Assembly: GCF_016907925.1 (NCBI RefSeq)
Contig: NZ_JAFBCZ010000024.1
Coordinates: 26,366 to 90,365, forward strand
Length of the DNA: 64,000 nt
Source of the DNA: Herpetosiphon giganteus
Lineage (GTDB): Bacteria > Chloroflexota > Chloroflexia > Chloroflexales > Herpetosiphonaceae
Direction: 5' to 3'
The position numbers and the translations under genes are program-made. Positions 54,101 to 62,268 of this stretch are shown piece by piece. The notes beneath the pieces are model-generated. The model ran no database searches. It worked only from the letters and a program-made list of their open reading frames with translations, and was not told where the DNA came from. Positions within the stretch are counted from its first letter, which is position 1, and each line of letters opens with the position of its first letter.

Positions 54101-55450
54101 ATGAACTTCTCAATCGTCATCATTGACCCAGATCAAGGTTCAGCCCAAACAACCGCCGCGCGTTTTCAGCGCCGTTGGGGCCAGAACGTCCAAGTCAATA
54201 TTGTCAAACAAGCTGATTGGGCTAGTGTTCAGACGCATCGACCGAACTTAGTAGTGATTGATCCTGCTCCATATCGGCTGCATGGATTGCGTTTGCTGGA
54301 ACAATTGTGTGAGGAGCAACCATCAACGGCAATTGCCGTGGTGGCATCGGGCAGTTCGCCAAGCATGCGCCAACGCTTACGCAACTTGCCAATCACCTCG
54401 TACCTCGAAAAACCTAGCTCGTTAGCGCCCCTACTTGGTGAACTTGATCACCTTGTTGAGAGCAATGTCGCTCTCCAATCCAAAGGAGGATTGATTATGG
54501 AACGCCAAATGTTGATTCCACTTGATGGTTCTCGCTTAGCAGAACAAGCCTTGGATTATGCGGTGGTTTTAGCTCGTCGCAACAGCAGTGTCCTACATTT
54601 AATTCGGGTTATTGGCTTCCCGACCTTGGTCACAGCCTATGCATGGCCAGTGCCAAATGCAGTTGATACGCGCCAATGGCTCGATGACGAGCGCCAAGCA
54701 GCCCAAACCTATCTCGATGAACTCAAAGCTCGCTACGAACAACAAGGTTTGAGCATTCGCACCAGCGTACTTGAAGGCGAACCAGCGCAGGCAATTGTGC
54801 AATTTGCAACCGATCAAACCAATGTGCGCGAAATTGTGCTCGCCAGCCATGGCCGCAGCGGACTTGGGCGCTGGGTGCTTGGTAGCGTGGCCGAAAAAGT
54901 AGTCCAAGCAACGCCAGTGCCAATCTTGGTAATTCATGGCGATGAAAACAAAGTTGAAACCTTCAAAATTCCGCCAGAATTGCGCACGATTATTGTGCCA
55001 CTCGATGGCTCAGACTTGGCCGAACAAGCCTTGCCCTTGGCCAGCCAATTAGCCGAAGCCCATCAAGCAGAGCTGGTGTTGCTCAGCGTTACACCTGGTC
55101 TTGACGAGCCGGGCTTGGTCGAGGCGGGAGTTGTGCCAATGTGGAGCGCTGGCGAAAAATCGCAAGCCCGTGAGCAAGCCCAAAAATATTTGCAGCAGCT
55201 TGAGCAATCGTTGCAAACGCCACGCCTGCGCACGCGCCACCTCGTGGTGAGCGGTATCCCAGCAGAGATGATCAATGAAGTTGCCAACGAAGCAGTTGCG
55301 AGCATGATCGTTATGGCAACTCATGGCCGCAGCGGCTTCAGCCGCATGTGGATGGGCAGCGTTGCAACCAAGTTGATTCGCACCAGCCAACAACCAATTT
55401 TCTTGGTACGCGCAGTTGAGCAAGCAGCAGAACGCGGCCAACCACTCTAA
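54101..55450 (+). CDS. Receiver-like domain fused to two universal stress protein domains
   Basis: A 449-residue protein. Residues 1-120 are receiver-like (SIVIIDPDQG, LVVIDPAPYRLHG with a candidate phospho-Asp, and YLEKPS). Residues 133-280 and 290-440 are UspA domains with ATP-binding patterns SHGRSGLGRWVLGSVAEKV and THGRSGFSRMWMGSVATKL. An in-frame ATG at codon 133 (54497) has a perfect AAAGGAGG seven bases upstream (54482-54489), so a USP-USP short form is likely also made. The role is probably stress signalling. Confidence 0.88.
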   Translation: MNFSIVIIDPDQGSAQTTAARFQRRWGQNVQVNIVKQADWASVQTHRPNLVVIDPAPYRLHGLRLLEQLCEEQPSTAIAVVASGSSPSMRQRLRNLPITSYLEKPSSLAPLLGELDHLVESNVALQSKGGLIMERQMLIPLDGSRLAEQALDYAVVLARRNSSVLHLIRVIGFPTLVTAYAWPVPNAVDTRQWLDDERQAAQTYLDELKARYEQQGLSIRTSVLEGEPAQAIVQFATDQTNVREIVLASHGRSGLGRWVLGSVAEKVVQATPVPILVIHGDENKVETFKIPPELRTIIVPLDGSDLAEQALPLASQLAEAHQAELVLLSVTPGLDEPGLVEAGVVPMWSAGEKSQAREQAQKYLQQLEQSLQTPRLRTRHLVVSGIPAEMINEVANEAVASMIVMATHGRSGFSRMWMGSVATKLIRTSQQPIFLVRAVEQAAERGQPL

Positions 55451-55514
55451 ATTTATTGCGTGATGAGTGAGGAACGCTCCAGCAGCGCCTAGTTTTGGGT
55501 GCTGTTGGAGCGCT

Positions 55515-55735
55515 TTTTGATCCACGAAGGACACGAAGCGCACGAAGAAGAGGAACCGCGAAGGACACGAAGGACGCGAAGATTATTTTTAGCCACAGAT
55601 TTTATTTTGTAGCGTATCCGAAGCTTACTGCGCTTCCCAGCTGTATCCTTGTTCTTCATCCCTCATCCCTCATCCTTCTCAAAACTCTGCGCCTTTTGAC
55701 CTTTGCCCTTTGACTTCTGCCTTTTACAATTTGCA
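55515..55735. repeat. Heptamer/nonamer mosaic repeat spacer 6
   Basis: Nonamers of the CACGAAGGA, CACGAAGCG, CGCGAAGGA kind come first. Heptamers follow (TTCATCC, CTCATCC twice, TTCTCAA, then TTTTGAC, CTTTGCC, CTTTGAC, TTCTGCC). No gene is seen in the 55451-55793 spacer. Confidence 0.75.
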
Positions 55736-55793
55736 GCATACTGCTAGCTTATGGTAGGATAGGCACACAGCCACTTAGTTGAGAGAGAATCAC

Positions 55794-56102
55794 ATGGCCA
55801 ACAAACTATGCCCACGTTGTCACGCACCAATTGGTTTAAGCAGCTTCCTCATGAGTACTAACCCATTTCAGCTTAAGTGTCCCAATTGCCAACAGACCCT
55901 TAAGTATAAAACCTGGGTTATGGCCTTGAATGGAATTTTAATTCTAGCCTTTGTAGGCTTACTCATCTATCTTGTTCCCCAGATTATTGCCGACCCACGC
56001 GGGTTTCGCTCAACCATGCGCCTGCTGCTACTGAGTTCTTTCGTCATTGTATTAATCTTCTATGGCATCACCTATATGGCCGATCCATTCGAGCGCTCGT
56101 AG
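55794..56102 (+). CDS. Zinc-ribbon membrane protein
   Basis: A 102-residue protein from ATG 55794 (GAGAGAG upstream). Two CxxC pairs (CPRCHAPIG and CPNCQQTLKY) form a zinc ribbon. Two transmembrane helices follow (ALNGILILAFVGLLIYLV and LLLLSSFVIVLIFYGI). This matches small membrane zinc-ribbon proteins of unknown function. It is not linked to its neighbours. Confidence 0.8.
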   Translation: MANKLCPRCHAPIGLSSFLMSTNPFQLKCPNCQQTLKYKTWVMALNGILILAFVGLLIYLVPQIIADPRGFRSTMRLLLLSSFVIVLIFYGITYMADPFERS

Positions 56103-56111
56103 CGATCCTTT

Positions 56112-56375
56112 TTTGATCCACGAAGGACACGAAGGAACACGAAGATGGGGCTATTGGCTATTGGCTTTTGGCTTTTGCTATTCCAACCCATGTCCGATAG
56201 CCTATAGCCTATAGCCCATAGCCATCGGTTCTCTGTGCCTCTGCCTTAAAACCCAACTCCCACGTTTTTCATCCTTCATCCTTCATCCCTCATCCTTCTC
56301 AACCCTCTGCGCCTCTGCGTTAAAACCTAAGCCCCCAATCCTTATGTTCTATGCTCTATGCTCTATGTTCTTACT
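56112..56375. repeat. Heptamer mosaic repeat spacer 7
   Basis: CACGAAGGA nonamers, CTATTGG words and four GATAGCC/TATAGCC/CATAGCC units (about 56198 on) come first. TTCATCC/CTCATCC units, GCGCCTCTGCG words and four TATGTTC/TATGCTC heptamers (56343-56370) follow. No gene is seen between the zinc-ribbon and copper-oxidase genes apart from the leader of the latter. Confidence 0.75.
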
Positions 56376-56496
56376 TCAAAAGTAGCCGAACGACAACGAA
56401 GGGTAGACAAATCTTTTAGTTTCAGTGGTCGATTGGCAAGTACACTAGATGCATATCAAAGCCGATATGGCGTGCAATTTAGGGGGATACACGATC

Positions 56497-57615
56497 ATGG
56501 ACCGCAACGAACAACAACCTATCGAACAAGTATTAAATGCACCAACCTCACGCCGCAGCTTCTTGCGCTGGACGGGGATGGCGGCTGCCGCAGGAACCAT
56601 GGTCGCGTGTGGCCGCGAAAGTGCGCTAACCATCGAGCCAGCAACCGTTCCGCCAGCAACCGCCACAACTGCTCCCGCTGGCACCGACCACGGCAATGGT
56701 GGCCATGGCACTGGTAATGCCGGTACGCCTACCACCGATAGCGGAGCCAAAGCTTGGGAAGAAATGGATAAAATGCATGAAGCCGGCATTAAGCTGTTTC
56801 CAGCTAAAACCGAAGGCCTCAGCATGCAACCACTCGAATATCGCATGGAAGGCGATGTCAAAGTATTTGAGTTGACCTGCCAAAAAACCATGTGGGAAGT
56901 TGAACCAGGCCGCAAGCTCGAAGCTTGGACCTACAACGGCCAATTGCCCGGCCCAGAAATTCGCGTCACCGAAGGCGATAAAGTGCGGATTTTGGTCACC
57001 AATCAGCTTGACGAAAGCACTGCTGTGCACTGGCACGGCTTGTTTGTGCCAAACAATCAAGATGGTGTGCCATTTATCACCCAGCCACCAATTACGCCTG
57101 GCTCAACCTATACCTATGAATTTACCGTGCGCAACTCTGGATCGCACATGTATCACTCGCACCATAACTCAACCAAACAAGTCTCGATGGGCTTGCTTGG
57201 GCCATTTATCGTCGAGCCAAAAGATAAGAGCAAAGACCCAGCCTTCGACAAAGAATTTACCTTGGTGCTGAATGATACTGCCCAAGGCTTCACCATTAAT
57301 GGCAAAGGCTTCCCAGCAACTGTACCGCTGACCGCCAAGTTGGGCCAAAAAATTCGCATTCGCTATATGAATGAAGGCTTGATGATTCACCCAATGCACT
57401 TGCACGGGATGCCACAGTTGGTATTCGCCAAAGATGGTTGGAACTTACCCCAGCCATTTATGTGCGATACGCTCAACGTCGCCCCAGGCGAACGCTGGGA
57501 TGTGATTGTCGATTGTACTGACCCAGGTGTCTGGGCCTTCCACTGCCACATTTTGTCGCACGCTGAAAGCGAACACGGCATGTTTGGGATGGTTACAGCG
57601 CTAATCGTCGAATAG
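56497..57615 (+). CDS. Two-domain multicopper oxidase, Tat-exported lipoprotein-like
   Basis: The ATG at 56497 (AGGGGGA nine bases upstream) gives 372 residues. The N-terminus has a twin-arginine motif SRRSFLRW and a lipobox-like MVAC. A Gly/His/Thr-rich linker follows. Cupredoxin domain 1 has HWHGLFV and HMYHSHH. Domain 2 has HPMHLHG and the type-1 copper motif HCHILSHAESEHGM. The copper ligand set is complete. Two-domain laccase, nitrite reductase or CopA-like oxidase are all possible. It is coupled (10 bases) to a flavoprotein gene. Confidence 0.9.
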   Translation: MDRNEQQPIEQVLNAPTSRRSFLRWTGMAAAAGTMVACGRESALTIEPATVPPATATTAPAGTDHGNGGHGTGNAGTPTTDSGAKAWEEMDKMHEAGIKLFPAKTEGLSMQPLEYRMEGDVKVFELTCQKTMWEVEPGRKLEAWTYNGQLPGPEIRVTEGDKVRILVTNQLDESTAVHWHGLFVPNNQDGVPFITQPPITPGSTYTYEFTVRNSGSHMYHSHHNSTKQVSMGLLGPFIVEPKDKSKDPAFDKEFTLVLNDTAQGFTINGKGFPATVPLTAKLGQKIRIRYMNEGLMIHPMHLHGMPQLVFAKDGWNLPQPFMCDTLNVAPGERWDVIVDCTDPGVWAFHCHILSHAESEHGMFGMVTALIVE

Positions 57616-57625
57616 GAGCGCGACC

Positions 57626-58594
57626 ATGAGTATCGTGTACGATATTTTGATTATTGGCGGCGGACCATCGGCATTGGCAGCGGCATTTTATGCCCAAAAT
57701 AAACAATTACGCACGCTGATGATTTACGCCGATCTCGGCGGCAAAGCGGGCTGGGCACATAACCGCACAGTCAACGGCACGATCAACGTTCTGCCCGGAC
57801 ACGATCTTGTGGAACGGCTGATTAGCCAGCTTTCAAACCATCAATCGTCAGTCGCACACATTAACGATCGCGTGGTGGGGCTGCGCAAAACCAATGGCAT
57901 GTTTGTGGTCGATACCCAACAATACGGCGAACGCTACGCGCGTTCAGTTGTGGTTGCCAGCGGCGCGGCTCCCAATCGCTTGCCCTTGCCAGGCATTCAA
58001 CATCTGTTTGGGGTGGGCTTAGGTTATTCAATCACAACCTTTGCCCATCAAACCCAAGGCCAACGCGTTGCCATCTATGGCGTAACCCCGCGAACAATCC
58101 GCGGGGTTGCCGAGATTGTGCTCAGTTCAAGCCATATTTATTGGATTACGCCCGATGAGCACTTGCCCGAAAGCCAGTTGATTGATGCAATTCGCCGCAT
58201 GCCCAATGTCACAATTATTCCCCAAGCCACAATTCGCGATGTGGTAGGGATTAATTCGGTCAAACAAATTGTGCTTGAACGTGGCTCATCATTGCAGCAT
58301 ATTCCAGTCGATCGCCTGTTTGTTGATATTGGCATTCAGCCAAACACTGGCTTTCTCAACAACGGCAATGTGGATGTACTCGATGAAGATGGCTTTGTGA
58401 TTGTCGATGAATATAACAGCTCGCCCTGCTATGGCATCTTTGCTGCTGGCGATGTGAGCAACAGTGTGCTTGGTGAACAAGTGTTAATTGCAATTGGCGA
58501 TGGCGTTCGCGCTGCCGTCAGTGCCTACGAATACCTGCTTGTGCATAAGCTCACGCTTGAGGAAGTGAGCAACGCAGCCGGCAAGACTGCTTAA
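57626..58594 (+). CDS. Thioredoxin-reductase-like FAD/NAD(P) oxidoreductase lacking the CxxC active site
   Basis: A 322-residue protein. FAD motif is IIGGGPSALAAA and the terminal FAD motif is GIFAAGDVSN. Where thioredoxin reductase has the CATC disulfide, this protein has SITT (GLGYSITTFAHQ), and the second GxGxxG is eroded to YGVTPRTIRG. It is therefore not a normal thioredoxin reductase. It may be a ferredoxin/flavodoxin-type reductase or an electron donor to the copper oxidase encoded 10 bases upstream; both are inferences. It is followed by a strong terminator. Confidence 0.85.
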   Translation: MSIVYDILIIGGGPSALAAAFYAQNKQLRTLMIYADLGGKAGWAHNRTVNGTINVLPGHDLVERLISQLSNHQSSVAHINDRVVGLRKTNGMFVVDTQQYGERYARSVVVASGAAPNRLPLPGIQHLFGVGLGYSITTFAHQTQGQRVAIYGVTPRTIRGVAEIVLSSSHIYWITPDEHLPESQLIDAIRRMPNVTIIPQATIRDVVGINSVKQIVLERGSSLQHIPVDRLFVDIGIQPNTGFLNNGNVDVLDEDGFVIVDEYNSSPCYGIFAAGDVSNSVLGEQVLIAIGDGVRAAVSAYEYLLVHKLTLEEVSNAAGKTA

Positions 58595-58620
58595 TCTCGC
58601 TTAGCTCGGTTCCCACCCTC

Positions 58621-58652
58621 AGGACACAGGCAAAACCTGTGTCCTTATTTTT
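58621..58652 (+). terminator. Terminator after the oxidase-flavoprotein pair
   Basis: A perfect 10-bp stem AGGACACAGG/CCTGTGTCCT around CAAAA is followed by TATTTTTT, 26 bases after the stop codon. Confidence 0.93.
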
Positions 58653-58703
58653 TAAGGCATAGTCTTTGCTTATTCAGATCTCAGCATAATCAAGGAGGAT
58701 TGT

Positions 58704-59072
58704 ATGACTGAGCAAGAACGCCCATTTACGCCTGAAGTTGTCGCCGCTGAACGCGAGGCCTTCGAGCGCAAAAATGCTGTTATTGCAGCCAATCATGAAC
58801 AACTGGAAAAAGTGGTTGCTCCAGTGCTCAACCAGATAGCCGAAGAAGCAGCAGAAGCAGCCAAAGATCCAGCCCATCAAGCCTTTTTGGCCGAGCAAGC
58901 AACCCATCGCGACGACCAGCCGAATAACACAGCTGGCAAAGATTTGCCATCGCTCGTGCCGCCCCATCTGGCAGGCACTGCTTCGCCACAGCCAATCAAC
59001 CGTCACGAGCTGAACGATGATAATGCGCCGCAGGTCAAACCACAAGGTAGCTCGCTCCGCGGCGATAGCTAA
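58704..59072 (+). CDS. Small acidic helical protein of unknown function
   Basis: A 122-residue protein with AAGGAGG seven bases before the ATG. The first 70 residues are charged and helical (Glu/Ala-rich, EREAFERKNAVIAANHEQLEK), the rest Pro/Asn/Asp-rich and probably disordered. There is no signal peptide or Cys. The family is not recognised. It is flanked by terminators on both sides and stands alone. Confidence 0.7.
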   Translation: MTEQERPFTPEVVAAEREAFERKNAVIAANHEQLEKVVAPVLNQIAEEAAEAAKDPAHQAFLAEQATHRDDQPNNTAGKDLPSLVPPHLAGTASPQPINRHELNDDNAPQVKPQGSSLRGDS

Positions 59073-59086
59073 AATCTGCGTTAAAC

Positions 59087-59124
59087 AAACCCGCCGCAAG
59101 TTATAACACTTACGGCGGGTTTTT
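59087..59124 (+). terminator. Terminator after the small acidic protein gene
   Basis: AAACCCGCCG pairs with CGGCGGGTTT over 10 bp, with a 16-base loop that can pair inside. TT follows. Confidence 0.88.
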
Positions 59125-59131
59125 GTTCGTT

Positions 59132-59260
59132 CCCTCACCCCAACCCCTCTCCCGTCAGACGGGAGAGGGGCTTTGAAGTTCCTCATTTAGCAGTATATTG
59201 GGTATTCCACCGTCGGCTCCCCTCGCCCGCGTTCAGTGGGAGAGGGGTTGGGGGTGAGGG
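59132..59260. repeat. Miniature inverted-repeat element
   Basis: About 129 bases with near-perfect terminal inverted repeats of about 22 bases (CCCTCACCCCAACCCC at the left, GGGGTTGGGGGTGAGGG at the right). Inside the left end is a further hairpin (CCCCTCTCCCGTC with GACGGGAGAGGGG). It has no open frame. The shape suggests a REP/MITE-like mobile or regulatory element of the kind scattered through cyanobacterial and Chloroflexota genomes. Confidence 0.8.
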
Positions 59261-59264
59261 AATA

Positions 59265-60221
59265 TTATTGATTCAGGCTTTGCAAAGCCAAAGCCAAGCC
59301 GCCAATCGCCACTGCTTCAGCACCCAACAACGAATGCACCACCGGCACATGGCGCTGTGGCGTTGGACTAATCAGTTGATTTACTTGGGCTTCGACCGCG
59401 CTACACAACCCATCGCCACCCTTGCGCGTCACAATCCCGCCAAGCACCAACAAGGCGGGATCAAGCAATTGCACCACGCCTGCCAAGCCTAAACCCAGCA
59501 CATCGACTGCTTCGCTAATTGTTTTTGCGCCAGCTTCAGGGTCATTAAACAATATGTCAAGATCATCAGTTTGCAAGCCAAGCTCATTGGCCCGCGCCAG
59601 CAAGCCGCGAATCGAGAGCAAATCTTCGATTTCGCGTTGATGGCTCAAGGAATAGCGAGCATGGCCAATTTCGCCAGCACTCGTGGTTACCCCACGATGC
59701 AGTTGGCCATTCAACACTAAGCCACTGCCAACACCTGTGCTCAAATGCAAGTAGTAGAGATCTTGCACATCGCGGCCAGCGCCAAACATATATTCACCAA
59801 AGGCAATCAAGCTGGCATCATTTTCGATTAAGGTTTGAGCATCAAATGCAGCTTCAAATTGCTCACAAACATTCAAATCATCCCAGCCAGCCATGCGATA
59901 CGAACGGCGGGTTACACCGCGCACTGCGTCGACTGGGCCACCAAAGCCAACTCCAATGCGCACAAGTTGTTGGGCAGGAACATGGTTGGTTTCAAGTAAT
60001 TCGTGGATCAGGCTAAAACTTTGTTCGAGCACGGTGGTAGCGTTGCTTTCGGCAGCTAGTTCGCGGTTGGCGTGAAAAAGATGCTCACCGCAAATATCGG
60101 TCACGACCGCGCGCAAGCCATAACTGCCTAAATCAACCCCCAGCACATAGCTTGTTGGCCCAAATAATCCCCAATTGTGCTGGGCAATTTGTTGCTTAAG
60201 GCTATTCCAGAGTTCAGTCAT
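59265..60221 (-). CDS. ROK-family sugar kinase or kinase-like protein without zinc motif
   Basis: A 318-residue protein, perfect AGGAGG before ATG 60221. VLGVDLGSYGLRAVVTDI is the ATPase start; GVGFGGPVDAVRG, LIENDASLIAFGEY and LSTGVGSGLVLNGQLHRG are ROK signatures, and GEIGHARYS contains the conserved His. The Cys-rich zinc loop (CxCGxxGCxE) that follows in most ROK proteins is absent. No helix-turn-helix is present, so a glucokinase-type enzyme is likelier than an NagC repressor. Confidence 0.85.
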   Translation of the reverse strand: MTELWNSLKQQIAQHNWGLFGPTSYVLGVDLGSYGLRAVVTDICGEHLFHANRELAAESNATTVLEQSFSLIHELLETNHVPAQQLVRIGVGFGGPVDAVRGVTRRSYRMAGWDDLNVCEQFEAAFDAQTLIENDASLIAFGEYMFGAGRDVQDLYYLHLSTGVGSGLVLNGQLHRGVTTSAGEIGHARYSLSHQREIEDLLSIRGLLARANELGLQTDDLDILFNDPEAGAKTISEAVDVLGLGLAGVVQLLDPALLVLGGIVTRKGGDGLCSAVEAQVNQLISPTPQRHVPVVHSLLGAEAVAIGGLALALQSLNQ

Positions 60222-60537
60222 TGAACACCTCCTAGTGCCATGGTTGATCCCACAGTCCGATTATAGCACGTTGCCTGCGTCACAACCGACCATTTCGCCA
60301 ACAATTAGGCAGAGATCTGTTCACCAAGCCCACCCAATTGTTGGCATTTCACCACCAAGGCAACTGACAGAATGGCGATTTTTGGCCTTGTTTGATAATA
60401 AATTGCTGCTTGTGCCAAAGCCTAAAATACTGCCTTGGGGTGAGCAACAATCAGTCGAAAAGCGCTGTCTAATCATTGCACCATCTGCTATACTTGCACA
60501 CAGATTGATCAGGCAAAACCTAGTAGGAAAGAACTTC
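60222..60537. other. Divergent spacer between ROK and FHA-cyclase genes
   Basis: A minus-strand TATAAT lies at 60265-60260, about 39 bases before the ROK start, and is its probable -10. No other element stands out and no gene is visible. Confidence 0.4.
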
Positions 60538-62079
60538 ATGGCACGTTTGCTTGCGACCATCGATGGGCAATCACTCAATATTCCAATTACAAGTCGCGGG
60601 CTGCAAATTGGTCGTTCGCGCCAAAATGATATTGTGTTAAATCATCCCCATGTTTCGCGCCATCATGCTTCGTTAGAGAGCCGTGGCCGCGATGTTTTTG
60701 TGCGCGATACTGGTAGCTCAAACGGCACATTTGTCAATGGGCTACGGGTCAAGGAAGCAGCGCTGCGGGCGAACGACCTGATTAGCATCGGGCCATTTGA
60801 GCTTAAATTTGATGATCGGGCTGCCGCCAGCGTGATTATTTCCGATGAGGAGCTGGTGCCATTGCAAAGCAACAGCCGCTCGATCTCATCGGGCAAGCTG
60901 CCCGATCTGAATCTTGATGCTAACGATATTTTACAAAATTTCTATCAAGTCAGTAGTCGCTTGAATATGATTCTCGATTTGGGCGAATTGCTTGACACCA
61001 TTATGGATGAAGTGCTGCGTTTGGTGCCCGCCGAACGTGGCTTGTTATTGATGACTCGCCAAGACGGGCTGGTGCCAATGGTGGTGCGTGCGCCTAACGA
61101 AACTCAATCGCTAACCATTAGCTCGACGATTGCGCGCCGTGTGCTACGCGAGGGCGTGGCCTTGCTCACTTCCGATGCCCGGGTAGAATTTGGCTCGCAG
61201 GATAGCATCATCAGCCAAAATATTCACTCGGTGCTGTGTGTGCCATTAATTGGCCGCGCTGGCGTATTGGGATTGATACACCTCGATAGCCCAGGGCTTG
61301 AGCGATTTAGCATCCGCGACCGCGAATTATTGACCGCAGTGGCCTACCAAGCCTCGTTGGGCATCGAACGCGCCAACCTGACCGACCAGATTCGCAACGA
61401 AGAAAAATTACGTCAACAGTATGCCCGTTTTCTCTCGCCCGATGTTGCACGCACCGTTGCCCAACAAATTAACGAAACTGGCGAGATCTTCATGAAGCCA
61501 GTTGAGCAAGAAGCCAGCGTTTTATTCTCAGATATTCAGGGTTTTACCACCATGACCGAGACCCTGCCGCCATTAGAACTGCAAAACCTCTTGAATGAAT
61601 ATCTGAGCGTGATGACCGACGTGATTTTTGAGCATGGCGGCACGCTCGATAAATTTATTGGCGATGGGATTATGGCGCTTTTTGGTGCTCCCGTGTATTA
61701 TGAAGATCACGCACAGCGGGCAATTGATACAGCGCTTGACATGCTGGTGCAGCATCAAAAGCTCATGGCCAAAATCGATTCCAGCAAACACTTTCGGATT
61801 CGAATTGGGGTCAGCACTGGACGGGTTATTTCTGGTCTCGTCGGCACGCGCGAACGTTTAGAGTATACTGTTCATGGCGACACCGTAAACACTGCCTCGC
61901 GGCTTGAAGGTAAAGCCGAGCCAAACAGCGTCTACACCAGCGAAGCCACGATTGCCAAGCTTGGTGCGAGCTACCAAGTCCAGGAAGTCGGGCCATTGCA
62001 ACTCAAAGGCAAAGCTCTGACTGTCCAAGTCTTCCGCGTGATGGGAAAAACGCTCCCCAGCGAAGGCTTTGAAGGATAA
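60538..62079 (+). CDS. FHA-GAF-class III nucleotidyl cyclase
   Basis: The ATG at 60538 (AGGAAAG upstream) gives 513 residues; the earlier in-frame extension overlaps the divergent ROK gene. Residues 1-95 are an FHA domain (GRSRQNDIVLNHPHVSRHHASL, GSSNGTFVNG), a phosphothreonine binder. Residues about 135-290 are a GAF domain. Residues about 320-500 are a class III cyclase with metal Asp motifs FSDIQGFTTMTE and DKFIGDGIMALFGAP, and GDTVNTASRLEGKA. The Lys in LDKFIGDG and the Asp in HGDTVN are compatible with adenylate cyclase. It links Ser/Thr kinase signalling to cAMP. Confidence 0.92.
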   Translation: MARLLATIDGQSLNIPITSRGLQIGRSRQNDIVLNHPHVSRHHASLESRGRDVFVRDTGSSNGTFVNGLRVKEAALRANDLISIGPFELKFDDRAAASVIISDEELVPLQSNSRSISSGKLPDLNLDANDILQNFYQVSSRLNMILDLGELLDTIMDEVLRLVPAERGLLLMTRQDGLVPMVVRAPNETQSLTISSTIARRVLREGVALLTSDARVEFGSQDSIISQNIHSVLCVPLIGRAGVLGLIHLDSPGLERFSIRDRELLTAVAYQASLGIERANLTDQIRNEEKLRQQYARFLSPDVARTVAQQINETGEIFMKPVEQEASVLFSDIQGFTTMTETLPPLELQNLLNEYLSVMTDVIFEHGGTLDKFIGDGIMALFGAPVYYEDHAQRAIDTALDMLVQHQKLMAKIDSSKHFRIRIGVSTGRVISGLVGTRERLEYTVHGDTVNTASRLEGKAEPNSVYTSEATIAKLGASYQVQEVGPLQLKGKALTVQVFRVMGKTLPSEGFEG

Positions 62080-62087
62080 TTATTCAA

Positions 62088-62250
62088 AGGATGTAAGGAT
62101 GAGGGATGAAGGATGAATTCATCCTCAATCGCTTCTAACAGCTCATTTCGGTCATTGCCAAGTTTGCAAAGCAACTATCTACGTTTCTTAATGACACTTA
62201 CACTCTGATAGTTTTAATATTCTTCCTACCTCATCCTTCATCCTTCATAC
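62088..62250. repeat. Heptamer mosaic repeat spacer 8
   Basis: GGATGAA/GGATGAG units (62095-62117) and, at the other end, CTCATCC, TTCATCC, TTCATAC units (about 62230-62250) are in inverted orientation to each other. About 110 bases of unremarkable sequence lie between. Confidence 0.7.
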
Positions 62251-62268
62251 TTTTTTTAGGATTGATCT

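Noticed and set aside
60175..60537. N-terminal extension of the FHA-cyclase
   Set aside because: It overlaps the divergent ROK gene and promoter, has no conserved residues, and a ribosome-binding site precedes ATG 60538.
13896..62250. Heptamer spacers as degraded genes or transposon ends
   Set aside because: No residual coding similarity, no target-site duplications and strict 7-nt periodicity; better described as tandem repeats.
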